NCBI GenBank assembly: GCA_030432695.1 | Contig: JAUILN010000003.1 | Coordinates: 310,001-374,000, forward strand | Reading direction: 5' to 3' | From: a bacterium | GTDB taxonomy: Bacteria; Planctomycetota; UBA1135; UBA2386 | Length of the DNA stretch: 64,000 bases | Translations under genes and position numbers: made by a program | Shown: piece after piece, positions 18,747-30,429 of the stretch | Numbering within the stretch: position 1 is the stretch's first letter | Layout of the letters: each line of letters opens with the position of its first letter | Notes under the pieces: model-generated | What the model saw: the letters and a program-made list of their open reading frames with translations, nothing else | Databases searched by the model: none | Told to the model about the DNA's origin: nothing

Positions 18747-19321
18747 ACGGATCAGGCGAAGGTCGATCGATGCATCCTGACATGCGCGAGGCTGGTCGGG
18801 CGCCGGAAGACGGCCCCGCGCCGGAGTTCGATGCCCGGGTCGCGCGCTACGTCGACGGCGAGTTCGACGCGGCCGAGCGCGCGGCCTTCGAGGCCGAGAT
18901 GGTCGTCCATCCGGAGCTGCGCGAGGCGGTCGCAGAGCTGTCGTCGCTGCGCGGTTGGTTCGCCCCGGAGCGGGCGCATGCGACTCCGAGGCCAGGCGAT
19001 CGGTTCTCGGAGCGGGTGCTGGCGGCGGTGCTCGCAGACGCGGCCCGGGCCAGCGGTGAACGTGCCGTGGCGGTCCCGGTCGGAGTGCCTGAGCATGGAG
19101 CGGTTCTGCGCCTCGCGCGAGGCGTGGCCTGGGCCGCGGCAGCCCTCCTGGTCGCCTGTCTGGCAGCCTGGTCGGGCATCCTGCGGATTCCCGGCCACGG
19201 CCATCTCGAGGCCTCGACCCAGGAGATCCGCGATGCGATGCAGGATCTCGACCAGCGCAGTGAGGTACGACGCGGGACGGCGCCGGCGGCGTATCGGGAG
19301 GGCGTAGGCGACCGCCGGTGA
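18743..19321 (+). CDS. Anti-sigma factor-like membrane protein
   Basis: A 192-residue protein. The N-terminal ~100 residues have an anti-sigma-type helical pattern (VARYVDGEFDAAERAAFEAE and HPELREAVAELSSLRG), without the HxxxCxxC zinc motif. One membrane segment lies at about 128-147 (AAAALLVACLAAWSGIL), followed by a short outer tail. It overlaps the sigma gene upstream (ATGA) and the next gene downstream (GTGA). The layout (sigma factor, then a one-span protein with a cytoplasmic helical head) is the standard ECF/anti-sigma pair, in which the head sequesters the sigma factor until an envelope signal triggers release. The signal is unknown. Confidence 0.8.
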   Translation: MNGSGEGRSMHPDMREAGRAPEDGPAPEFDARVARYVDGEFDAAERAAFEAEMVVHPELREAVAELSSLRGWFAPERAHATPRPGDRFSERVLAAVLADAARASGERAVAVPVGVPEHGAVLRLARGVAWAAAALLVACLAAWSGILRIPGHGHLEASTQEIRDAMQDLDQRSEVRRGTAPAAYREGVGDRR

Positions 19322-19908
19322 ACGACTACGAGGCAGCCCCTGATCCGCGGACCGCGGCCGAGGAGTCCGCGAGTGGTCGGGCTGCCGGGGCGGCCGCGGG
19401 TCGTCGGACGGTCATGTGGCTCTGGCTCGCCTTCCTGTCGACGTTCGGAGCGGGGGTGGTCGCGGGTCTGTTGATCCCGGCCGCACGTGAGGCACTCGCT
19501 GCGCCCGACTTCGAAGATCCCGACGAACTCTACGTGCGAGAGATGGCTTTCCAGTATGCACTCGACGCGCGGCAGGTCCGCCTGCTGCGGATGGTGTTGC
19601 GGTCCCGCGACGCCGAGCATCGGGAGGTCCTGATGCGCGATGTCGAGCGGCTTCCCCGGGCCCTGCGGGACGACATCCAAGACGTACACCGGCGGGCCGA
19701 GGAACGGATCAAGTCGCTGTTGACGCCGGCGCAACTGACGCGATTCTCGCAGGACTCCCGGCCGGCCCATGGGGTCGGTCCCGGGCGTCGGTCCGTAGGT
19801 TCCGGTGACCCGGACAGATCAAATCCCCTCGATGGGGCACCCGAGGACGAGTCCTCGCGGGCTTCCGAGCCCAACCAGGCAACCCAGGCCACCCAGAAGG
19901 ACGGCTGA
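19318..19908 (+). CDS. Single-span membrane protein with Spy/CnrR-like helical periplasmic domain
   Basis: A 196-residue protein. A ~30-residue cytoplasmic leader is followed by a membrane segment (about 32-52: MWLWLAFLSTFGAGVVAGLL) and a periplasmic helical domain with a hinge of the heavy-metal-sensor/Spy type (LDARQVRLLRMVLRSRDAEHR; IKSLLTPAQLTRF). In the family the motif LTxxQ precedes the last helix, and LTPAQ is present here. The C-terminal ~50 residues are disordered. It starts at a GTG overlapping the anti-sigma stop. CnrR/Spy-type domains sense or chaperone in the periplasm, so it may deliver the signal to the anti-sigma factor. This role is inferred from order and fold pattern. Confidence 0.6.
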   Translation: MNDYEAAPDPRTAAEESASGRAAGAAAGRRTVMWLWLAFLSTFGAGVVAGLLIPAAREALAAPDFEDPDELYVREMAFQYALDARQVRLLRMVLRSRDAEHREVLMRDVERLPRALRDDIQDVHRRAEERIKSLLTPAQLTRFSQDSRPAHGVGPGRRSVGSGDPDRSNPLDGAPEDESSRASEPNQATQATQKDG

Positions 19909-19914
19909 CAAGAC

Positions 19915-21936
19915 ATGGCGAAAGGCGCAGGACTCGACGCGGGTCGCTACGAGGTGAAGGTCGTCGAACTCGACGGCTCGTACCGCAAGCCGAGACTGAC
20001 CAAGGTCAGCATCGATGCGGTCTCCGAGGAGGCGGCAGCTGCGTCCGGTGAGGTCGTTGCCGAGGCCGAGGCCGAGGCTGCTCTGCACGCGTTGAAGGAC
20101 GCGAGCGTGGCCAAGGACAGCGTCAACCTCGGCTTCCCGTGCCGGGAGGCGGTGCTGCGGATCCTCGACGTGCCCTTCGTGGGTGCGGACCAGATCCGAC
20201 GCGTCCTCAAGTTCGAGGTCGAGAGTTCGATCCACAGTCACCAGGTCGACGAGATGGTCGTCGACTTCCACACCATCGAGAAGCTCGACGGCGAGACCCG
20301 GGTGTTGGTCGCGGCGGTGCCGAAGAAGGAACTCGGCGAACAGCTGCGGGCCCTCGAGGCGCTGGGGATCGAACCCGAGCGCGTCGACCTCGACGCGATG
20401 GCGCTGTTCCGTGCCGCGGAGTGGGCTGGCTGCTTCGGTGAGGAGGTTGCTGCTGCTGCGGCGGCGCAGGCCGAAGAGGGCGACGATGCAGAGGAGCTGG
20501 CGGACGCGCTGCCGGTCACCGTCGGCGCGGGCGTGCCGGGTCAGGGCGTGCGGGCCCGGTTGGTGATCGATGTCGGCGCGCGCTCCACCCGCATCGTGGC
20601 GGTGGTCAACGGCCGGCTGGTGAGCCTGCGTGCACCGCGCCTCGGCGAGGACAGCATCGTCGACGAAGTCGCCGAGCGGACCGGGCTCGGGATCGCGACG
20701 GTCCGCGATGCGATCCTGCACGGCGTCGCGGGTCTCGAGGACGACTTCGTCCTGGACGAGTCGTTCACGGCCGCTGACTCCGACGATGCCGAGATCGAGA
20801 GCGACGAGTCGTTGCCGGCCCCCACGGAAGACGCAGTCGCGGAGTCGGCGGTCGTGAGGGAGCCGTTGACCGAGGAACTCCTCGACGCCTGTCGTCAGAG
20901 GTTCGTGCAGCGCCTGCGTGGCGAGATGATGCGGTTCATGACCTCGCTGCCGGCGGTCGCCGGTGTCGAGCAGGTCTGGCTGACCGGCGGTGGCAGTCGG
21001 CTCGCCGGCGTCCGCGAGATGCTCGGCGATGTCTACGAGGCGCCGGTCTACGACCTGAACGTCCTCGACCGTCTGCAGCACAACCTCGACGCCGACGAGG
21101 CCCGCGAGATCGCGCCGCGGATCGCCACCGCGGTCGGGCTGGCGCTGGGAATGCTCGGCGCGGGCGCCGGGTTCAACTTCCGTCAGGAGGAGCTGGCCTA
21201 CCGCCGCCACTTCGACCGCGTGAAGTTCCCGTTGGCGATCGCGCTGATGCTCGCGGTGTTCCTGCCGTTCCTCTACGGGATGCGGCAGTACAAGGAACTC
21301 GGCGTGCTCGAGAAGACCTACGGCGCGCTCTACCGGGTGACCGGCAGCGAGGAGGAGGGGCGGCGCCGCGGCGCGACCCGGACCACCGCGGAGTTCTGGG
21401 GCTACGTCGGCAACCTGATGCAGGACAACAGCAAGGAATGCGTGCTGCGCCTGCTCGGCAACAAGGAATACTCCGATCTCACCAAGCGGCTGCTCGATAC
21501 CGAGACGTTCGACCGGCTGCGCGAGATCCGGCTGTTCCTCGAACGCCACCTCAAGCGTGAGCAGGAGAAGACCGGCATCTTCCAGAGCCTTGCGCTGCCG
21601 TCCGGGGTCTACGTGGTGTCCTACTTCGCCGACGTGGTCAAGGCGACCGAGCCGCAGCTCGGCTCGTTCCTGGTCACGGACATCCGGCTCAACCTGACCG
21701 CCCAAGAGCGAACGCGCAAGCTCGAGGCCAAGTTCGCGATCCGCGGCCAGGACTACCGCCGGCGCTATGCCGAGCTGCGACAGGCCTTCACCAACCGGTT
21801 CTCCGATCCGAACTGTCCGTTCGAGGAGTTCGGCGAGGCTCCGCCCGAAGACGTGTTCGGGGATGCCTCGGTGCCGGGCGCCTACTACACGATGAATCTG
21901 AAGATCAAGCCGGAGTTCGGCGCGGAGGTGAACTGA
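19915..21936 (+). CDS. PilM/GspL-like actin-fold protein with membrane and periplasmic domain
   Basis: A 673-residue protein. The N-terminal cytoplasmic part is an actin-like ATPase fold of the PilM/GspL type: LDAGRYEVKVVELDG, then RILDVPFVGADQIRRVLKFE, ARLVIDVGARSTRIVAVVNG and VWLTGGGSRLAGVREML. It is interrupted by acidic, Ala-rich linkers. A membrane segment lies at about 437-457, and a ~210-residue periplasmic region follows, corresponding to the PilN-like part. In type II secretion and type IV pilus machines this protein links the cytoplasmic ATPase to the inner-membrane platform. It is longer than PilM (~350) or GspL (~400). The start is six bases after the upstream stop, and the end overlaps the next ATG (TGATG). 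No gspE/F or pseudopilin gene is in the window. Confidence 0.75.
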   Translation: MAKGAGLDAGRYEVKVVELDGSYRKPRLTKVSIDAVSEEAAAASGEVVAEAEAEAALHALKDASVAKDSVNLGFPCREAVLRILDVPFVGADQIRRVLKFEVESSIHSHQVDEMVVDFHTIEKLDGETRVLVAAVPKKELGEQLRALEALGIEPERVDLDAMALFRAAEWAGCFGEEVAAAAAAQAEEGDDAEELADALPVTVGAGVPGQGVRARLVIDVGARSTRIVAVVNGRLVSLRAPRLGEDSIVDEVAERTGLGIATVRDAILHGVAGLEDDFVLDESFTAADSDDAEIESDESLPAPTEDAVAESAVVREPLTEELLDACRQRFVQRLRGEMMRFMTSLPAVAGVEQVWLTGGGSRLAGVREMLGDVYEAPVYDLNVLDRLQHNLDADEAREIAPRIATAVGLALGMLGAGAGFNFRQEELAYRRHFDRVKFPLAIALMLAVFLPFLYGMRQYKELGVLEKTYGALYRVTGSEEEGRRRGATRTTAEFWGYVGNLMQDNSKECVLRLLGNKEYSDLTKRLLDTETFDRLREIRLFLERHLKREQEKTGIFQSLALPSGVYVVSYFADVVKATEPQLGSFLVTDIRLNLTAQERTRKLEAKFAIRGQDYRRRYAELRQAFTNRFSDPNCPFEEFGEAPPEDVFGDASVPGAYYTMNLKIKPEFGAEVN

Positions 21937-22541
21937 TGGTGCTGTTCCGGGACCTCGATCTCTACAAGATCATCATCCTCATCGGCCTCGTTCTGCTGCC
22001 CGCGAGCCTCGGCTTCGTGTGGTGGGTCGACAAGGAACTCGAGACCGCGAAGGTTGCGGTCAATGACGCGATCCGCCCCGGCGGCGAACTCGAGAAGATC
22101 GGGCAGGTGGCCCAGCAGCTGGAGATCATCCAGCGCAACGCGGGCAACAGCGGCGGCACCGAGCCCACGGCACTGTTCTTCGAGCGCTGGATCAAGAGTT
22201 CCGCGTCTGGCGGACAGGTCAGGGCAACCGACTTCGAGATCAGCAACGAGCGCAAGTCACCGGTGCAGAAGCTGAAGGCGCAGGACAAGGAGATCCAGGT
22301 CAACTTCCGGCGCGAGAACCAGGAGTTGCCGTTGTCGCGGGAGTACATCCACGCGCTGATCCTCAACCTCGAACAGGACGGGCCGCAGGTCTGGAAGCTG
22401 CGTGAGCTGCAGATCCGCAACGAGCAGTCGGTGGAGTTCTCGAAGAACCGCCGCGAGGCGCCGCCCAAGACCGTCGACGACATGTGGCGGATCGAGAAAC
22501 TGACGTTCGCGCGCCGGGAACCCGAGGACCGGGATCGCTGA
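21936..22541 (+). CDS. GspM/PilO-like inner-membrane protein
   Basis: A 201-residue protein with a very short cytoplasmic head, one membrane segment (about 9-31: YKIIILIGLVLLPASLGFVWW) and a periplasmic domain that begins with a helical stretch and continues as a small alpha/beta domain. This is the PilO/GspM architecture. No sequence hallmark is strong; the call rests on size, topology and position directly after a PilM/GspL-like gene, whose stop overlaps its ATG. Together they would form the periplasm-spanning scaffold of a secretion or pilus apparatus. Confidence 0.55.
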   Translation: MVLFRDLDLYKIIILIGLVLLPASLGFVWWVDKELETAKVAVNDAIRPGGELEKIGQVAQQLEIIQRNAGNSGGTEPTALFFERWIKSSASGGQVRATDFEISNERKSPVQKLKAQDKEIQVNFRRENQELPLSREYIHALILNLEQDGPQVWKLRELQIRNEQSVEFSKNRREAPPKTVDDMWRIEKLTFARREPEDRDR

Positions 22542-22543
22542 GC

Positions 22544-23074
22544 GTGCAGTTCGGGAGCGGCTTCACGGCGGTGCGCGGCGGTTGCGTCGCGCTGTTGCTG
22601 GCCATCCTGTGCGGAGGGTGCGCCGGTGTCGTCCAATACACCGACGAGCTGCCCGATCCTCAGACCGGTCGGAGCCAGTTCGTCACCACCCCGGCGACGC
22701 TCGGCGGCATCGTGGGCTTCGTCGTCGGCGTGCCGGCCTCGGTTGCGGCGCTGCCGATCACCTTCAGCGTGCACCGCGTCGAGCAGGCGCGCGCGCCGCT
22801 CCGCGCCGACCTCCTGTCGACACTGCTGTTCCCGTCGTTCGCCTTCTGGCGCGCCGGGACGCTGATCCTCGGCGCGCCCTTCGATGCGCTCGAGTTCCTC
22901 ACCTGGCGTGTGTGGACCGACGACATGGAGCCGACGGATGCCGACCGGGAGGCCTTCGAGCGGGAACTCGACCGAGACGACTTGCCGTCGTATCCCGTCG
23001 AGGCGGTCTACCCGCCGTCCGCGGGGGGCGACGGAGACTGGGAATTGCCCCCGCGGCCGCGTCTGCTGCGCTGA
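22544..23074 (+). CDS. Putative lipoprotein of unknown function
   Basis: A 176-residue protein starting at GTG two bases after the upstream stop. A hydrophobic signal ends at AILCGGC, a usable lipobox. The mature part contains a second hydrophobic region (VGFVVGVPASVAALPITF) and an acidic C-terminal tail ending PPRPRLLR. It resembles short planctomycete lipoproteins with a Gly/Ala hydrophobic patch, but no named family was recognised. As the last gene of the sigma/anti-sigma/secretion operon it may help place the apparatus in the outer membrane; this is a guess from position. Confidence 0.65.
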   Translation: MQFGSGFTAVRGGCVALLLAILCGGCAGVVQYTDELPDPQTGRSQFVTTPATLGGIVGFVVGVPASVAALPITFSVHRVEQARAPLRADLLSTLLFPSFAFWRAGTLILGAPFDALEFLTWRVWTDDMEPTDADREAFERELDRDDLPSYPVEAVYPPSAGGDGDWELPPRPRLLR

Positions 23075-23141
23075 TCGGAGCAGTCTCGCCACGCGCCGGG
23101 CCGGCGTGCCGATCCGCGCTCGACACCCGTCGACCGCGACG

Positions 23142-23147
23142 TAGCAT
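23142..23147 (+). promoter_or_regulatory. Candidate -10 box before the 46-codon ORF
   Basis: TAGCAT ends 11 bases before ATG 23159. It is similar in placement to the TAnnnT boxes before other genes here, and it would start transcription within a few bases of that ATG. Confidence 0.3.
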
Positions 23148-23158
23148 GCTGCCGATCG

Positions 23159-23299
23159 ATGGTCCCTGCCGATCCGCAGCCCTGCGACTTCCATGATCCG
23201 CTATGCGGATACCAGCTCGAGAGGGCCGCGTCGCTGCACGTGATTCCCGGGGTAGGGCCGGGGTGGGGCATCCGTTCGCGCAGGGGAGTCTCACGATGA
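23159..23299 (+). CDS. Possible 46-residue small protein coupled to the RelE-like gene
   Basis: ATG 23159 opens a 46-codon frame (starts MVPADPQPCDFHDPLCGY) whose TGA (23297-23299) overlaps the ATG (23296) of the next gene as ATGA. A -10-like TAGCAT sits just upstream. Two cysteines and aromatic residues occur in the first half. No family was recognised. If the following protein is toxin-like, this could be a partner gene, but it could also be a leader or a chance frame, since the downstream gene has its own ribosome site (GGGGAG at 23283-23288). Confidence 0.3.
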   Translation: MVPADPQPCDFHDPLCGYQLERAASLHVIPGVGPGWGIRSRRGVSR

Positions 23300-24318
23300 G
23301 CGGTCGCGACCCGCTGGTGGACACGTGGATCCGCGAGATCCTCAAGGCGGACGGTAAGCTGCCGCTGGCCCGGTTGGTCGAGCGACTGGTGCCGGTCGGG
23401 GAACTCCGCGATCTCGCGCGCCAGCACGAAGTGGTCCTCAAGGGCTACCGGATCGAGCGGGCATCGGCCAAGCAGCTCGCCCCGAAGCTCGCGGATCCCA
23501 AGCGTGCTGAGCTGGTCGAGGAGGTCTGCGAGCGCATCCTGGCGCGGATCGGAGAGTGTGAGCGGCTCGGCTCTGAAGGTCCGGACTGCAGTGCCGAGGT
23601 CGAACGAAAGCAGCGCGCACTCGACCTCCGGACCAAGGAGTTGCAGCAGGCCCGTGACGAGGTTGCGCGCCTTCGGGCGGGCGCCGCTCGCCAGCGGGAG
23701 CGCGAGGAGCGGCTGGTCCACGATCTCGATGCCGAGCGGGAGCGCGCTGCGCTGCTCAGGGCCGAGATCGAGACGCTGCAGCTCCGCTTGGACCGGAAGC
23801 GGTCGGCAGATGGAGGCGCGAGGGCTGCCGCTGCGGTGGAACATCGTCTGCACGACCTCGAGCGCGAGTTGGCCAGTGCCGCGGTCGCAGAAGAGGGCCT
23901 TCGCCGGTTGGTCGCGGTGCGGCAGCAGCGCGTTCGTGAACTCGAAGAGCACGTCGCGGAGCTGCGGGCGCTGGTGCCGAACAAGAAGGTCAAGCCGCAG
24001 GTCCGGCCGGCCGAGCCGGAGCTGGCGGCGCAGTTCCGGGTGCCGCACCTCAGCCCGCAGTTCTACAAGTCGCTCGAAGGCAAGGAGCGGCGCAGCGTCG
24101 AGCGGGGAGTGCAGGCGGTGCTGTTGTTCTGCACCGAGGGGCCGGCGTATCCCGGACTCGAGGTCAAGCAGATCGAGGGTCAGGATCTGTGGAGTCTACG
24201 CGCGTCGCTGAAGCTCCGGGTCTACTTCCGGTTCCGGCACGATGGCGACATCGAGGTTCTCGCCCTGGCCGATCGCGAGGACCAGCACACGATGCTGCGT
24301 CGACTCAAGGAGCGCTGA
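23296..24318 (+). CDS. Coiled-coil protein with C-terminal RelE/ParE-like domain
   Basis: A 340-residue protein. Residues 1-85 form a small helical domain (DTWIREILKADGKLPLARLV). About 95-235 is a long Arg/Glu-rich coiled coil. The last ~90 residues have the strand order of RelE/ParE/YoeB toxins: a helix around SLEGKERRSVERGVQAV, then LEVKQIEGQDLWSLRASLK, LRVYFRFRHDGDIEVLAL and the ending DREDQHTMLRRLKER. This fold cleaves mRNA or blocks gyrase in toxins, but related domains exist as non-toxic modules. The fusion to a long coiled coil is atypical. GGGGAG seven bases before ATG 23296 supports the start. It is followed after five bases by a Nudix gene. Assignment of the toxin fold is by pattern only. 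Confidence 0.55.
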   Translation: MSGRDPLVDTWIREILKADGKLPLARLVERLVPVGELRDLARQHEVVLKGYRIERASAKQLAPKLADPKRAELVEEVCERILARIGECERLGSEGPDCSAEVERKQRALDLRTKELQQARDEVARLRAGAARQREREERLVHDLDAERERAALLRAEIETLQLRLDRKRSADGGARAAAAVEHRLHDLERELASAAVAEEGLRRLVAVRQQRVRELEEHVAELRALVPNKKVKPQVRPAEPELAAQFRVPHLSPQFYKSLEGKERRSVERGVQAVLLFCTEGPAYPGLEVKQIEGQDLWSLRASLKLRVYFRFRHDGDIEVLALADREDQHTMLRRLKER

Positions 24319-24323
24319 TCCGA

Positions 24324-25226
24324 ATGGCCTTCCTCGACCACGTCCGGCGCTGCAATCGGCACGACCTGTCGAGGTATCGTCCGCTCGTGGTGCGGGCGGG
24401 TGACGCCGGCCGGGTCTTGCGGGTCGGCTGGGTCCGTGCCGACCGGCTCGCGCCGCTCTGGGATTGCGCGGTCGCAGCGGGCGTCGCCGACCGGGTCGAG
24501 GTGGGTACGGACCGCGTGCTGCTGGCGCCGGTCGACGAATCTGCGCGCAGCGCGGTGCTGCAGGCGCTGGTGGCCGAACTCGGGGCGCGTGGTGCGGTGC
24601 GGATCACCGGCGAGCTGTACGGCGTGCGCCGCCGGGTGGGACAGGCGCGCTTCGCGCTCCTCGACCGTGGCGCGGTGCCGTACTTCGGCGTGGCCGCGAC
24701 CGGTGTGCACGTCAACGGCTTCGTCACCGCGGCCGACGGGTCCTGCCGGATGTGGGTCGCCCACCGGGCTCGTGGCAAGGCGACGTTCCCCGGCATGCTC
24801 GACAACCTCGTTGCGGGAGGGCAGCCCGAGGACATCACGCCGGCCGACAACGTGGTCAAGGAGTGCGGCGAAGAGGCCGGGATCTCCGCCGAGCTGGCCC
24901 GGCGGGCGCTGCCCGTGGGTGCGGTGAGCTACGTGTTCGAGAACGACGCCGGTCTGAAGCCGGACACGATGTTCTGCTACGACCTCGAGCTGCCGGCCGA
25001 CTTCGAACCCAGGCCCGTCGACGGTGAGGTCGAACGCTTCGAGCTGCTGCCGCTGGCCGAGGTCGCGGCACTCGTCCGCGACACCGAGCGCTTCAAGTTC
25101 AACTGCAACCTGGTGATCCTCGACTTCCTGGTCCGGCATGGTTGGTTCCGTCCGGAGGATCCGGACTACCTGCCGCTCGTCGCGGGGCTGCACCGGGCGT
25201 TGCCCGACCTCGAGGGTGTGTCATGA
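24324..25226 (+). CDS. Nudix hydrolase with N-terminal DUF4743-type domain
   Basis: A 300-residue protein. Residues 1 to about 115 resemble the DUF4743 domain (FLDHVRRCNRHDLSRYRPL; RVGWVRADRLAPLW), and a Nudix domain follows with the box GGQPEDITPADNVVKECGEEAG at about 172-194 (given in pieces: GGQPEDITP, then KECGEEAGIS). Eukaryotic and bacterial members of this type are linked to hydrolysis of damaged thiamine diphosphate (oxo- and oxythiamine forms). The R of the classical REUXEE is K here, while both box glutamates are kept. It overlaps aat by ATGA, so the two are co-translated, though no functional link is obvious. The ATG lies five bases after the RelE-like gene. Confidence 0.82.
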   Translation: MAFLDHVRRCNRHDLSRYRPLVVRAGDAGRVLRVGWVRADRLAPLWDCAVAAGVADRVEVGTDRVLLAPVDESARSAVLQALVAELGARGAVRITGELYGVRRRVGQARFALLDRGAVPYFGVAATGVHVNGFVTAADGSCRMWVAHRARGKATFPGMLDNLVAGGQPEDITPADNVVKECGEEAGISAELARRALPVGAVSYVFENDAGLKPDTMFCYDLELPADFEPRPVDGEVERFELLPLAEVAALVRDTERFKFNCNLVILDFLVRHGWFRPEDPDYLPLVAGLHRALPDLEGVS

Positions 25227-25921
25227 GATCGCGGCGCTTCCGGCCCTGGCTGTTGCCACCGGGTGCCCCGCACCGTTTTCCTGATCCGCGGGATGCGGAC
25301 GGCGAGGGGCTGCTGGCGATCGGTGGGGACCTCGATCCGGCGCGGCTGTACGCGGCCTATCGCGCCGGCATCTTCCCGTGGTTCGACGCCGAGACGCCGC
25401 CTCTGTGGTGGTCGCCGGATCCGCGTGCGGTGTTGGTTCCGGAGCATCTGCACGTGCCGGATCGTCTGCGGCGGACGCTGCGCGCGGGAGGGTTCGAGCT
25501 CCGGTTCGATACCGCGTTCCGCGACGTGATGCTCGCCTGCGACGAGCGGCGGCCGGACGGGTCTTGGATCGTGCCCGAGATGGTCGACGCCTACTGCGCG
25601 CTCCACGATCTCGGCCGTGCGCGCAGCTTCGAAGTGTGGCGCGGCGAGGAGTTGGTGGGTGGGCTGTACGGCGTGCACATCGGGGGCGTGTTCGCCGCGG
25701 AGAGCATGTTCCATCGCGCAACCGACATGTCGAAGGTCGCCCTCGTGACGGCCGTGGAGGCGTTGCACCGCGCCGGCGTCGAGTTGATCGACGTCCAGTT
25801 CGAGACTCCGCACCTGGCCCGCTTCGGTTGTCTCGTCCTGTCGCGGGACGACTACCTGGAGCGTCTCGCCGGCTTGCGAGACGCGCCGGTGGAGCTCGAC
25901 GGACTACGACTCGGGAGCTGA
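25223..25921 (+). CDS. aat: Leucyl/phenylalanyl-tRNA-protein transferase
   Basis: A 232-residue L/F-transferase. It moves Leu or Phe from aminoacyl-tRNA to N-terminal Lys/Arg of proteins, marking them for ClpS/ClpAP (N-end rule). Motifs visible: FPDPRDADGEGLLAIGGDLDPARLYAAYRAGIFPWF (in pieces), WWSPDPRAVL, GSWIVPEM, GRARSFEVW, GGLYGVHIGGVFAAESMFH and IDVQFETPHLARFG. Length and motif order are typical. It starts at ATG 25223 overlapping the Nudix stop and ends 37 bp before the convergent carB gene. Confidence 0.96.
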   Translation: MRSRRFRPWLLPPGAPHRFPDPRDADGEGLLAIGGDLDPARLYAAYRAGIFPWFDAETPPLWWSPDPRAVLVPEHLHVPDRLRRTLRAGGFELRFDTAFRDVMLACDERRPDGSWIVPEMVDAYCALHDLGRARSFEVWRGEELVGGLYGVHIGGVFAAESMFHRATDMSKVALVTAVEALHRAGVELIDVQFETPHLARFGCLVLSRDDYLERLAGLRDAPVELDGLRLGS

Positions 25922-25958
25922 TCCAGACCTCGGGCCCACCCGGGGCACCCTGGCCCGA

Positions 25959-29276
<3,318 letters not shown>

Positions 29277-29369
29277 TTCGGGGGAAGGACTACAGCAGAA
29301 CCCCAGGCCTGGCGCGAGCACCAAATCGGCCGCGACCCGGATCGTCCTCCTCCTGGACTTCAGCCTGGC

Positions 29370-30401
29370 TCAGTCGATTCCTTGGAGGAACCCGTCGAGA
29401 TCCATAGAGACGACCTTGCTGCTGCCGATTCCGGTCGGCAGCACCGCGTGGATCCGCGCGCCCTGACGCTTCTTGTCCTGAACGAGGTAGTTCCGCAGCA
29501 CCATGGCTGCGGGCACCTCGTGGGCCTCGAATCCGAACCGTTCGAGGAGGCGGCGGCCGCGCGCTGCGTCGGCGGCCCCACAATGCCCGGTCCGCTCTGC
29601 CAGCTCGAGGACATGGTAGATGCCCCGTGCCACGGTGATCCCATGCGGGATCGCGTAGCCGGAGTCGGCCTCGAGGGCATGACCGAGCGTGTGGCCGAGG
29701 TTGAGCAGGCGCCGCAGGCCGCCCTCGCGAGGGTCGGCTTCGACGATTCGGATCTTGGCCTCGAGGCAGCGCTGCACCGCGATTCCGACGGCGTCCGCGT
29801 CGCGCGCCAGCAGCGCAGCGTGCGCGCGTTCGCAGTGCTCGGCGAGTTCGGCGTCGAGGCCGATCGCGACCTTGAGGACCTCGCCGAGTCCGGAGCGATA
29901 CTCCGGCTCCGGTAGCGTGGTAAGGAACTCCGGATCGATCCGGACCCGTTCGGCTGACCAGAACGTGCCCACCAGGTTCTTGCCGCGCGGCAGGTTCACT
30001 GCGGTCTTCCCACCGACACTGCTGTCGACCATCGAGAGCAAGGTGGTCGGGACCATCACAAGGCCGACCCCGCGCAGCCACAGGCTCGCGGCGAGTCCGC
30101 CGAGGTCGCCGAGGCTGCCGCCACCGATCGCGACGACCACGCCAGCGCGGTCCAGCTGGTGTGCGGCGAGTGCTTCGAGAGTCGCGCCGAGCTGCGGCCA
30201 GGTCTTCGCAGACTCGCCGCCCTCGACCCACAGATCGGCTTCGAGGCCGAGGCCGACGACCGCCCGTGGATCGGCGAGCACGAAGCACGGGCGCTCGGCC
30301 CGGAGCGCGATCACGAACTCCGTCAAACGCGAACGCAGGTCCGGGCCGATCTCGACGATGGTCGACGCGAGGCCGTCCGGATGGCAATGGAGTCGGAGCA
30401 A
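29370..30401 (-). CDS. aroB: 3-dehydroquinate synthase
   Basis: A 343-residue NAD- and metal-dependent enzyme of the shikimate pathway, converting DAHP to 3-dehydroquinate. Motifs visible: VVAIGGGSLGDLGGLAASLWLRG (in pieces, NAD site), VPTTLLSMVDSSVGGKTAVNLP (in pieces), GTFWSAE, YRSGLGEVLK, EADPREGGLRRLLNLGHT (in pieces) and HGITVARGI, which include the Glu/His metal ligands. It starts at TTG 30401; AGGA lies a few bases upstream on the coding strand and supports that unusual start. It is separated by 28 bp from the membrane protein gene upstream. Confidence 0.95.
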   Translation of the reverse strand: MLRLHCHPDGLASTIVEIGPDLRSRLTEFVIALRAERPCFVLADPRAVVGLGLEADLWVEGGESAKTWPQLGATLEALAAHQLDRAGVVVAIGGGSLGDLGGLAASLWLRGVGLVMVPTTLLSMVDSSVGGKTAVNLPRGKNLVGTFWSAERVRIDPEFLTTLPEPEYRSGLGEVLKVAIGLDAELAEHCERAHAALLARDADAVGIAVQRCLEAKIRIVEADPREGGLRRLLNLGHTLGHALEADSGYAIPHGITVARGIYHVLELAERTGHCGAADAARGRRLLERFGFEAHEVPAAMVLRNYLVQDKKRQGARIHAVLPTGIGSSKVVSMDLDGFLQGID

Positions 30402-30429
30402 CGGTGTTCCTGCGGATGAGGACGCCGAT

